Assembly (NCBI GenBank): GCA_021613375.1
Contig: CM038717.1
Location: forward strand, 34,240,494-34,304,493
DNA: 64,000 bases
Reading direction: 5' to 3'
Origin: Megaleporinus macrocephalus
Lineage: Eukaryota; Chordata; Actinopteri; Characiformes; Anostomidae
Shown here: positions 34,016 to 44,518 of the stretch, one piece after another
How positions within the stretch are numbered: position 1 is the first letter of the stretch
How the letters are laid out: the number at the start of each line of letters is the position of its first letter
Notes under the pieces: generated by a model
Databases searched by the model: none
Told to the model about the DNA's origin: nothing
The model's input: the letters and a program-made list of their open reading frames with translations, nothing else
Made by a program: the position numbers and the translations under genes

Positions 34016-34258
34016 TATTGTGATCTGTGCATATTTGGGAGTGCACCCGTGGTAGGAAGCGAGAAGCAGAAGTCGGTGAATAAAGCGAGTGAGAAAGAAT
34101 AACGTGCTCTAAAAAATCAAAAGCAACAAACCAACATATCAATTTCTGAAACCGAGTTAACAAGAAGGGGCACGTTTTATTTACTGTTTCTATAAATAAA
34201 CATTTTAAGATGCACTTTTTCTCAAAAGCATTCTGTTTTTTTTAACATAGTAAAGTAC

Positions 34259-34340
<82 letters not shown>

Positions 34341-34352
34341 AATAATAATAAT
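34259..34352. repeat. (ATA)n(ATG)n(ATA)n compound microsatellite
   Basis: Trinucleotide runs of ata, then atg, then ata. Confidence 0.97.
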
Positions 34353-35109
34353 TTATTCAGTTCAGCATTTAAACAGTAAATATACTGAAATATACTGAAC
34401 GGTATGTGTGATGTGTTGGTGTTTCAGTTGTTGATGGTATAAGGTGTTGATACTAGGCTACTTCAGTAAACAGGATACGCCACTGAATCATAACACAAGT
34501 TAGAAATGATGATGGTCCGGACCTTGGACTGAAGAAATCTCCTCTGATTGGACCTTACTGAACTCTAATTAAATACCCCTCATCCAGAAGTTCAATGTGT
34601 GAGGAATTCAGAGATCGACTCATGTGACAAGATGCATGTGTTCAAACATGCAGTAGTATGCAGCATCACCACCCTCTCAAATACCTAAAGCGAGAGAGTC
34701 AGCTGTCATCAGCTGGCCATCATCAATAAACCACCGATCACTCTTTAGTCTCATTATCAGCTCTGAAGTCTGATGACACTAATAATGAGCTAATTAACTC
34801 ATAATCTTGCTGTGATAAGCTTATTTGCTCAGCAAACAGAACGTGGATGTGCGCTGGGTCTCTTTAGCAGTGTTGCTGTGTGAGCTACATTATAAAACAG
34901 GCTATGCTGTCAGAAATGAGCTGGCTGTACTCGTTTAGGGTGCCGACTAATTACCTTTACCGCTGAATATGTGTACATGCCGTAGGTTACCTTATACATT
35001 GGACTCAGGTATAACTTGAAGTGAGAGAAGCCTAAATATATCATTTAAGGGCCTTTTTTTCAAAATCCCTGCATCTTTAAATGGTTGAGGTGTTAATGAA
35101 GTCCCTCAG

Positions 35110-35290
35110 AGTGCTTTGGTGTGAAAGGCTTTGTTCTACAGTCAGAACTGTTCACAGTGTTGGTGACAGGAGCCAGACATCTGAAGAGTTTAATGCCTCT
35201 AAAAGCTCCCTTGCAGGAAGTTATTAGGTGAAATGAATACGCTGCCTGAGGCCATGTTTTGAGACAAGCTTTCGGACTAAGTTCGTTTTC
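35110..35290. repeat. Low-copy repeat related to 22320-22480
   Basis: Shared word order with the earlier copy; extra 20-30 bases in the middle. Confidence 0.5.
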
Positions 35291-35589
35291 CAAAAGTTAT
35301 TAAAGGCGGAGGGGTACATGATGGGCGTCGGGAGGCGAAATAGTCCCCAATGAGTCAGTAAATTGTTCTAAAATGAACCATCTCATATGGAACCACTTCA
35401 ATACATCTCAATGATAAAATCAAGTGGAAAAATCTGGAAAAATACTGTAGAATTCCTTTAAAGTTAACATTGTGCACTGAATTAAAAAGTGATACGTTGA
35501 ATTAACTTTCATATTTATAATTTAATCATAAATATGATATGATTATATAAAAATTCTGTTGCTGAGAATGCCATATATCAGTCCTGTGA

Positions 35590-36770
35590 ACCAATTTCCT
35601 GTACATATTTGTCTCTATATGTAGTGACAAAAGTTTCAAAAGTTTGGGCACTCCTGCTCAAAGTTTCTGTTAATGTGAATCACAAAGGGTTAATAAAAGA
35701 TGTCCTGATTTCCAAAGGGCACACATTTAGTTCATATTTTAGTAAAGATTTTATTTTCCTGCATTTCTTGTCTGTGGGGATTGTTGCCCATTCTTTCCTA
35801 CAGTCTTCTAGTTCTGTATGATTCTTGCTCATTTGAGGTCTACCCACAGATTTTTGATAATGTTCAGGTCGGGGGGACGATGTGAGCCGTGGCAAAGCCT
35901 TTAGCTTGAGGAAGTTCAATGTAGATTTTGAGGTGTGTTTAGGATCATTATCTTCTTTTCACCTTTAGCTTTACTATAGACAGTGTAATGCTTGCTTCCA
36001 GAATTTGCTGGTATATAATTGAATACATTCTTTCATCTACCAGTCCACTGTTTGCTGCCACACATGCTCGACACCATCGGAACCAATTAAGTTTATCTTG
36101 GTCTCAACAGACCACAGGACATGGTGCATCATGTGCATCATCTTTAGAAGAGGCTTCTTTCTGGGATGGCAGCCATGCAGACCAATTTGATACAGTGTGT
36201 GGCGCATGGTCTTGACAGGCTGACCCCTTACCCCTTTAACATCTGCAGCAATGCTGGCAGCACTTATACGTCTATTTTCGAAAGCCAACCTCTGGATATG
36301 ATACTGAACACATGCACTCCACTTCTTTGGTCAACCATGGTGAGGCCTGTTCAGTTTCTGCAGCTCTTATAGCCTAGACCATCTTTATGTAGAGCAACAA
36401 TTCTTTTTTTCAGATCCTCAGAGAGTTCTTCGCCATGAAGTGACACAGTGAACTTCCAGTGACCAGTAAGAGAGAGTGTGAGAGTGATAACACCAATTTT
36501 AACACAACTGCTTCACACCTGAGACCTAGTAGCACTAAAGAGTCACATGTCAGCAGGGAGGAAAAACTAATTGGACACAGTTTGCCCATTTTCACTTAGG
36601 GGTGTACTCACTCTGAGTTATTTTGAAGGCACAGCAAGTTTACACTGTTATACAAGCTGTACACTGACTACTTCACATTGTATCAGTGTCATATCCCCAG
36701 TGGTGTCCCATGAAAAGATATAATAACATATTTACAACGATGTAAGGGGTGTACTCATTTTTGTTAGATG
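35590..36770 (-). pseudogene. Tc1-like transposase relic (minus)
   Basis: The minus frame 36037-36288 reads ENRRISAASIAADVKGVRGQ, PVKTMRHTLYQIGLHGCHPR, KKPLL, and then HHVLWSVETKINLIGSDGVE HVW in sequence. These match the helix-turn-helix end, RKPLL linker and VLWSDETK block of Tc1 transposases, with the first catalytic Asp position reading V (SVET). Outer sequences (aaagtttgggcactcctgct) look like terminal regions. Not functional. Confidence 0.8.
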
Positions 36771-37094
36771 CTGTATTACAGTTATTATGCTATATTATAT
36801 ATTTTGGTTTATAGCCACACAGGCCTCATTAAAAGAACATGCACTGTTTATACCAATATGCTGATTTTAGGTTTTGAAGTTCAGTTAAGTTGCATAACTT
36901 GGAACTGATGCTTCATAATAGTCCAGTATATGGGATGTTGCTTTCGTTTAAGGACCTTCCTGTCCCAAATTAAACATTGTTTACTTCATTAAACATCTTA
37001 CAAGCTCTGGCATGCACTGTTCATAAATGCTAAAGTATTGCTTCATAAATATTTTATTCAATGCTTATGCAAGTAATGGAAGACAGTGTCCTAG

Positions 37095-37830
37095 TTAAGA
37101 ACGCCATATATCAGTTCCATGAAAGATTTATTTAAATGCCCTCAAACCAATTTCCTATACATATTTGTCCATATATGCAGTGGCATTCAAAAGTTTGGGC
37201 ACACCATGCTCATGTTCATGTGAATAGCGAGTAAAAAATGTCCTGATTTCCAAAAGGCATGAAATTAAAGATAACACATTTAAATCATACCTTAAGCCAG
37301 ATTTTATTTTCCTGCATGGTCAGAACTCAGCACCCCTCTATTAAGTATCTATTACAGCTTGTAACTGTTTTTCATAGTCAGATAAGAGTCATTCATTCAT
37401 TGTCTGGGGTTTGTCAATCCTTCTTTCTTACAGTCTTCCAGTTCTATGAGATTCTTGCTTTTTTGACGTCTGTCCACAGATTTTTGATAATGTTCAGATG
37501 GGGGGGGGGCTATGTGGGCCGTGGCAAAGCCTTCAGCACCTATTGAGGTAGTTCACTGTGAATTTTAAAGTGTATTTAGGATCATTATCCTATAGTCTTT
37601 TCATCTTCAGCTTTTCTACACACAGTGCAATGATTGCTTATAGAATTTGCTGATATTGAATTCAATCTACGCTTTATTCTACCAGTGAAATGTTCTCTGT
37701 ACCACAGGCTACAACACAAGCCAAAAGCAGGACCAATCCACCCCTGTGCTGGCCAGGTGGAGAGGTGTTATTTTCATAAAAAGAAATTATTATTCATATT
37801 TATAATTGAATCATGAATGACTGAAATATT
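37095..37830 (-). repeat. Second partial copy of the 35.6-kb Tc1-like element
   Basis: Shares atttgtccatatatgcagtg, aaaagtttgggcacacc, cagatttttgataatgttca and gccgtggcaaagcc with 35590-36000. It contains a G9-10 run at about 37501. Confidence 0.75.
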
Positions 37831-37844
37831 ATATATCAACAGTT

Positions 37845-38125
37845 CTGTTGTTCAGTTCACCTTTCGACTATAGCTAGCATTGGGGGACACTGAAGGCCAT
37901 GGCTAAGCCTGGCAAAAACTGAGTTCCCTGTGGATTTTGAGGTGTGTTTAGTATCATTATCCTCTTTTCATCTTCAGCTTATCTATGACAGTGTAATGAT
38001 TGCTTCCAGAATTTGCTGGTATTTAATACCAATGAAATGTTCTCTGTACCACTGGCTGCAACACTACCCCAAAGCAGGACCAACATCATTCTGATTGGTC
38101 TTTTCAGCAAACCTATAAACTTGTT
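37845..38125 (-). repeat. Third partial copy of the same element
   Basis: Shares gattttgaggtgtgtttag, atcattatcctcttttcatc and tgcttccagaatttgctggt with the two preceding copies; starts abruptly. Confidence 0.7.
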
Positions 38126-39705
38126 AACTGCCGTTTCTAAATTGCATTACCAACCAAGAGACGCTGTTTTCTTCTTATAGCTTCTTCTGCTTTGTGGGCA
38201 TCACTTGATTTTTTAAATTTTGCCAGGCAGCAGCTTTGGGCAGCTCACGGGAAGTGAAGGTTTGATGAGTATTTATAAAACTGTAAGCAAGTCATAGCAC
38301 GTAACAAGCTAATTACGGTATGAGAGCTTAGTAAAAGTTAATTGAGACCTCAAATCTGGTGGTCCTTTACTTTTATTTATCTGAACAATACAAAAACATG
38401 TTACTTAAAATTTTTATATGTATCACTACTTGAGCACAAAGCTACTTATTATAGATATGGCGTTTCATTATTTTGATGAACAGTTTCTATTAAGAAGACT
38501 TGTGTGGCTGTGGACTTGAAAAATGTTTTAGTAACCGAGTCGGCCGTTTATTACTTCTGCCAGCTCTCCTTAACAGAAACAGTACTTCTATAACTCAAGA
38601 AGAAATATATCACATGGAAGTAATATATGGTGCTTATAACATTAGAATAAATGGAAAACAAGTGTCCATCAATTTAACATGAGGGCTAATTTATCAGTAC
38701 AATATCTTTTACTTCATCTCATGTTATCTTGCAAATATGTCCATGAGCTGTTAGTAAACAGATGCATTATAAATATAGCTTTTTAAATGTTATTCATTGC
38801 TTATGCATATTTGATGAAGGGCCTACGTAGCCATCCTTCAACTAAAGCATTACACATTTCGTACGTGTGTACATAAACAAGCGAGAGAGTTCTGTAATAA
38901 CTCAACAGCCCTTTTCAGAAGCTGGCGCTGCCATCGCTTCTGGAGTCATTCGTTCAGAAGGAAATATGTGGGGTAATAAAACACAAAATTTATACGAGAT
39001 ATTTAGCAGTCACAGTTGCAATACCAAAGGACTTTAATTACTAATATTATAAATCATCTTAGAGCTCTTGACATGAAATATGTCTCCATGGTGTAGCTTA
39101 GGGAATAGAAGAACAATACATGCCATCTGCTATATAATATAGAGTGAGTGAGAGAGGAGGAGGAGAAAACCGTGTTAAACACAAGCTGGGAAATTAAGTG
39201 AGGACAGCTATGAGTGAGGCCAACTGAGCGCTACATAACGTTAGGCTTCGTTTCCTCACCTAGACTCCGGCTCCTGGGTGACATGCCAGCGCGGTAGCAC
39301 TGCGGTAAGCTAATGCGGCAGGTACAGCCTAACTGAAGTCCGCTAATTAAAACCCATTACCGTAAACGCATCAGCATAGATAGGAGCGCTAACTGCATCA
39401 GAGACCCCATTAGTGCACAGTGTTGCCATATGGCAACAATTACTTCCTGCCAGAGTTTGGCCAGAGTTCGGTTTTTAGTTTTATTCATTTTTCAAGGAAA
39501 ATGAAGGCTTTATGATTTAACATACTGCTTACATGCCTTGCTGCTGCTGTCAGCACTTCTTATTTCACACACACTCACACACAGACACACACATTGCATT
39601 ACATTATGAGGCCCAACTTCTAAAGCCTACTCAACTATCTCGAATAATATACATTATTAATGCACAACCGCTAAAAATGATTAAATATATATGATTAAAT
39701 GATTA
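38126..39705. other. Intronic DNA, no recognised feature
   Basis: No gene or nameable repeat. A short CA-rich stretch lies near 39570-39592. Confidence 0.35.

Positions 39706-39708
<3 letters not shown>

Positions 39709-39738
<30 letters not shown>
39709..39738. repeat. Poly-T run
   Basis: About 29 consecutive T, adjoining the MITE copy at 39740. Confidence 0.95.
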
Positions 39739-39739
<1 letters not shown>

Positions 39740-39743
<4 letters not shown>

Positions 39744-40020
39744 TCATACAGTATTAATACAGTAAGTGATGGTTTTACATATATCAGTGTGTTTATTTAA
39801 CCCTTTCCAGGCTTCTCCTTGTGGAAAGAACCCAGTATTATTTACAGTTCTCATCTAATACCTGCTCAGTACTTCATTAAGCTAAATCAAGATTGCTGCT
39901 GAAGGAACTCAATACATTCATACAATGTCTGGGGCGTCCAGGAGAAATCTGGAACTACACTTTGTTCTTCAAACTGGAGCTCAAGATATGATCTACTTCT
40001 TTCACAGTAAGATATTCATG
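39740..40020 (+). mobile_element. Mariner-like MITE copy 2 (partial)
   Basis: Same family and orientation as 33599-34015; lacks the gcaaaagttttaggc terminus, which is replaced by the poly-T run. Confidence 0.7.
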
Positions 40021-40058
40021 TTACTCTGTATTGTATTTATAGTCCATTTTAAACAATG

Positions 40059-40060
<2 letters not shown>

Positions 40061-40138
<78 letters not shown>
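40061..40138. repeat. (AT)n microsatellite abutting foldback end
   Basis: About 38 AT units immediately before a foldback terminus. Confidence 0.97.
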
Positions 40139-40140
<2 letters not shown>

Positions 40141-40345
40141 CAATCAGCCATAAAGTTGTTAGAACCAGTGTAGTTAGAACCACCTTCTTTCATTGTATCA
40201 GCTCCACTTACCATTAAGGAGCGTTATGTTGTTACAGACCGTAGTCCATCTGATTCACTGCAAAATTGGTTGTCCCCCTTCACCCTTCTTTAATGGTCAA
40301 GACCCCCGAAGGACCACCACAGAGCAAGTGCTTTTCTCCTCTTCG
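40139..40345. mobile_element. Foldback element copy 4 (one end)
   Basis: aacaatcagccataaagttg...atcagctccacttaccat...gtagtccatctgattcactg...aggaccaccacagagcaagt is the outer terminus and first arm of the family. Confidence 0.8.
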
Positions 40346-41735
40346 GGGACCTTTAGACCCTAACATACCACTGTGGGTATGTTTACAATGAATGTACCTG
40401 CCGCAACAAAGTGTACCTTTCTACCCTTTCCCCTCAGAACTGAACACAGAAACAAACATGCAAACCAAATGCTGAGCACTGATTACAGCAGCTACAAACA
40501 AACAATTCACTAAAACCACTTTGACTTCATTACAAGATTAACAAGCGCCATCCAGGACTGAACAACAGTAAGTTAACTCTCTGCTGTGTTAGTCTGTCTT
40601 CACTGTTGTTTCTTCTCACTTTCTTCTCTAACACAGCCTTTCATAATAAAACAGTAAAACACTGACCTATCAGAGCGTGAGTCTGCTGAGTGCTGGAAGC
40701 TGTGGTTGTTGCCCATATGGGGGAAGTACCTGTGTAATTTTGTGGCTGGCTGATTAAATGAAATGAAATTAGTATTTTATTGTTTTTTAATGCACCCCCA
40801 GCGTCATTCAACCCACCCCAACCCACGGCTTGGGGACCACTGTGTAAGTCTACCAGAGCGCACTGTATATCCTAAAAGGGACAGGCCTTTAACCAGACAG
40901 TGCTGGCCAATCAATAACTGGCTCAAAGCAATTTCGCCTAAAGTGTAGGCTGTTTACTGTAGCAGAGGAGAACGAGAGAGAGAGAGAGAGAGAGGGGCAG
41001 TGAGAGAGATAGAAAGGAAGTGAAGTATGCAGAGCACCCAGCTATGATGTGAGGACACTGGGCAATACTCAAAGTCTATTTGAACAAAGCTCATGCTTTA
41101 TTAAAGTGGTCTGGAGGTCGAGCGCGAGAGGACGAAGACGCCAGAATGACAGTCACCCTGTTTTCACGAGCCCACAACACTACAGGTGCACTAGAGTATG
41201 TTAGAGATTCTGCTTTCACGTGAATAGACACAATACAGCAAAGAGAGGTGTGTGTGGATGGGTGTACACATCCTTATGGAACTCCAGTCAGAGACTGTAC
41301 ATTCTTGTAAGCATGTATAGTTCAGGCCCGGGAATTAGGGGTGTAATTATACAGCAGTGCATCGTGACGCATCAGTCCAAAAGTGGGGATTTAACAGCGT
41401 AGATTCTGTTTTTATTCCTGTCTCCCAGAAATAACAGAGCTGACTCAAAGGAAACTGAACCATTCACTGAACCGTTTCCTTTAAGGTGCCCTAGAATGGA
41501 AACCTGTATTTACGTTATCACAGCTAAATAAGGAGAGTTGGGTATATAGAACTGACATACCGTGGAGCTCAAGCACTGCTGTTCCTCCCTCAAATATACA
41601 AACCCTGCATTTACATGGCGGCCCGTATCAAAATCTGTTACGTAACAGTCTAGACTCATGAATATTTACACTCTTAAAATATCTACATGCCAGCTCATGC
41701 TCTAGTTACGTTTAAGTTTTGAATAATTCTGTCAC
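40346..41735. other. Intronic DNA, short GA tract only
   Basis: (GA)n at 40974-40995; otherwise nothing recognised. Confidence 0.35.
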
Positions 41736-41744
41736 TTGTGTTTG

Positions 41745-41985
41745 CACATAGCAAAACTTGATCTCTGCATTTAACCCATCCGTGCAAAGAGACACCAACA
41801 TATACACACACACTAGGGGGCAGTGAGCAGCCCTATCCACTGCACCCAGGAAGCAGTTAAGGGTTCAGTGCTTTGCTTAAGGACACTTCAGTCATGTTGT
41901 ACTAGTCGCGGGGATCGAACTAGCAACCTTCCAGACACAAGACTGGATCCCTAACCTTTAGGCCACAACTAGCTCAGCAAAGCTA
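41745..41985 (-). mobile_element. tRNA-derived SINE, minus orientation
   Basis: Shares cacactagggggcagtgagc, cttaaggacacttcagtcat, gatcgaactagcaaccttcc (B box on the minus strand) and tccctaacctttaggccac with the SINEs at 30 kb. The 3' tail reads gcatttaacccatccgtgc. Confidence 0.8.
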
Positions 41986-42442
41986 TGGCAATGGAGCAAC
42001 GGTAATAAAAAATGGGGACTATGAGGAAAAATCCAGGCTGTGAAGGTGCCGTCAGCACTTTTCGTGCCTGTTCCAAAGAACCCAACTGTTAGCAGTTCAT
42101 CGTTAAACAGTGCTGTAGTCAGGTTACTATTCGCCAGCTTCTAAATGTTCGAATGTTCTGTTCCGCCTTAAATGCTACAGAGTGCAGCAAAATTTAAGGT
42201 GGATTGGAAAATTCGCAAAACTGGCTGATGAACAGGAACTCTCTGCACACTTTACTCCGAACAGTTTCTGAAATCTTGAACAATATCGAGCAGCTTTGCT
42301 CAGTATTTAACACTGAAGAGATGACGAGAGAAGCAGCTCCACCTTTATTAGCATCACAACCACAACACTCACCTGTAAGTAGCAGCCATGCTGTGTGAGT
42401 GTATCACTGTTTGCTGGTTGAAGCAGATCATCTTAAACTGAA

Positions 42443-43011
42443 GGTTTCACTAGAGGTGGGCGGATCGATCCAAATATCGATAATATCAATACACATTGAC
42501 ATTGATCAATACTCGTGTAAAAAGATTGATAATCACTCCTTTTTTCTTCCGCATGCACTCTTCACTCTCCATTTAAGAAAAAAATGTATTTATACTTTTT
42601 TTAATTTTCACTTATTGTTTTTTATTTTGTTTAAAGCTAGAAGTGCACTGAATGGAAGAAATTCCTTATTTTTTGTATTATTCTATTGTATTTGTGGTTT
42701 GTCAGCCCTCTACCTCTGGAGATTTTGTTTAGAGAGGTTGTTTTTACCACAAAAAAATATTTATTTTCCTAATGTTAAGGCAAACTTTGTTTCGTTGCTG
42801 TTGCATTGTTTCTAAACAAAAATGTTGTTATAATAAAATATTTTGTTGTCATATACAATGTTTTGCAAAATTCCTTCCTAGGTCTTTTGGATCCTTTGGA
42901 TCTATGAAGCTTAAATATTAAAAGGTATCGGTATCGGCGATACTGGCCCTGTGTTTACTTGGTATCGGATCGATACTAAAGTTCCCGGTATCGCCCACCT
43001 CTAGATTTCAC
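42443..43011. mobile_element. hAT-like MITE with 8-bp target duplication
   Basis: Termini tagaggtgggcg and cgcccacctcta form an inverted repeat at 42451 and 43003. They are flanked by ggtttcac and gatttcac, an 8-base duplication with one mismatch. The interior contains ggatcgat/tatcgat motifs near both ends. A plus frame at 42399-42815 is AT-rich and not recognised. Confidence 0.85.
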
Positions 43012-43797
43012 AGTGAGTAACTACTTTCATTTACTTTGTGTTGGATGTTGAGATGAGATCGAAAGCAAGCAGCCAGTATAGGTAACCTTAACTACTAGTA
43101 GCTCCAAGTAAAGTAACGTTATCACAGCTGCTGAATAGTATGAGGACTGAGCTTATTTACACTGAGGCTCATTTTATTTTGTCTACTTTAGCTTGCTTTG
43201 TCTTGGTGATCATTGTGGTGTCTCACTGTGAACCAGCCAGTCAAAGCAGAGCTCACCATATCATTCATGATCTCACCAAAAAGAAGAAACAGCTTGTTTC
43301 ATTCTAGGACCAAAGCATAGGGTTTAAATATGTGTGTAAAACCATTTGTGTCCAGTTTTCACCCCAACCAAAGTCACAAACGTTCTACTGGAGGTCATAG
43401 AACACTTCTACCAGTGTTCTCTTCTATGATATGTTATAAAATCATAATGGAACTGAACTGTTCTAAACAGAACAGGAACACCTGACACACAGACACACAG
43501 AGCTGGGTATGTGGAACGCTGGTGACAGCAGAGGTGCGGCTGCACACAGCAACTAAGATAAAAGGCGATAAAGAGCAGAAAGCAGAGGAGGAGGGAGAAA
43601 CGGAGAGCGCTCCTGCGTCTTTACTACTCTATCGGCTGCGATGACTATGACAGAGAAAGAGGAGAGGAAGAAGGGACACAGGGGGCTGCGGATGTGTGGG
43701 ACATTGATAATTAAAGCCTATGAATAATGAAGAGAGGCAGGGCCGAGGCATTTTGGGGAAATAGAGGGCAAGTCTGCTCATTTTGGTTAAGCATGCT

Positions 43798-43836
<39 letters not shown>

Positions 43837-44160
43837 ATACACATAGGTGCTTTTATTTTCGCTTCAGTCTCTCTCTTAACTTTCAGACAGTAATCCTTTA
43901 TTAAACCGTTAATCCTAATCTGCTCTTCGTCCTTTCTTCTCCGCAAAGCCCCCCCACCCCCACTGACATGTGAGGAATTTAGTCCACTAGAACATGTTCT
44001 TCACTTATTAGTCTAACACATTTCACACACATGATTACACTTCCCCATCTCAGCGTCCTCACCCCTCGTTATGACTAGATTTCAGTGACCTAATTAATAA
44101 GTGTTTACACTGTGCAGCACAGCAGTGCAGGCTTTCACTGACAGCAGCATCCACTGAGTG
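43012..44160. other. Intronic DNA with (CA)n at 43798-43834
   Basis: No gene seen; one CA microsatellite. Confidence 0.4.
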
Positions 44161-44195
44161 ATGTGTCTCTGCAGACTCAGACAGAGAGAGTTTTT

Positions 44196-44197
<2 letters not shown>

Positions 44198-44242
<45 letters not shown>
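44198..44242. repeat. (GT)n(GA)n compound microsatellite
   Basis: GT run then GA run. Confidence 0.95.
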
Positions 44243-44244
<2 letters not shown>

Positions 44245-44518
44245 CCTATATCAGAGAGGGAGAGAAGGAACTAATAATAACAACGAGAGAACAAGACAGA
44301 GGTAGAGCTGGTGTGTGTATTGCTTTAGAATTTGATTTAGTATTTGTGTGTCTGGTTATAATTGTGTGTAAGTTTATAATTGTGTGTAAGTGTGTAAGTA
44401 ATGTCATTAGGATTAATTATGTACTGCAGCAGTACTCAGTAAAATATATCATAATCAATATTATGTAACAAATCTAAACAGATACTGTAGCAGCCTACTT
44501 TTTATCATTTGTTTGTTT

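Noticed and set aside
40002..40214. YIYIYI-rich frames as membrane peptides
   Set aside because: Translations of (AT)n microsatellites; the same applies near 10313 and 56244.
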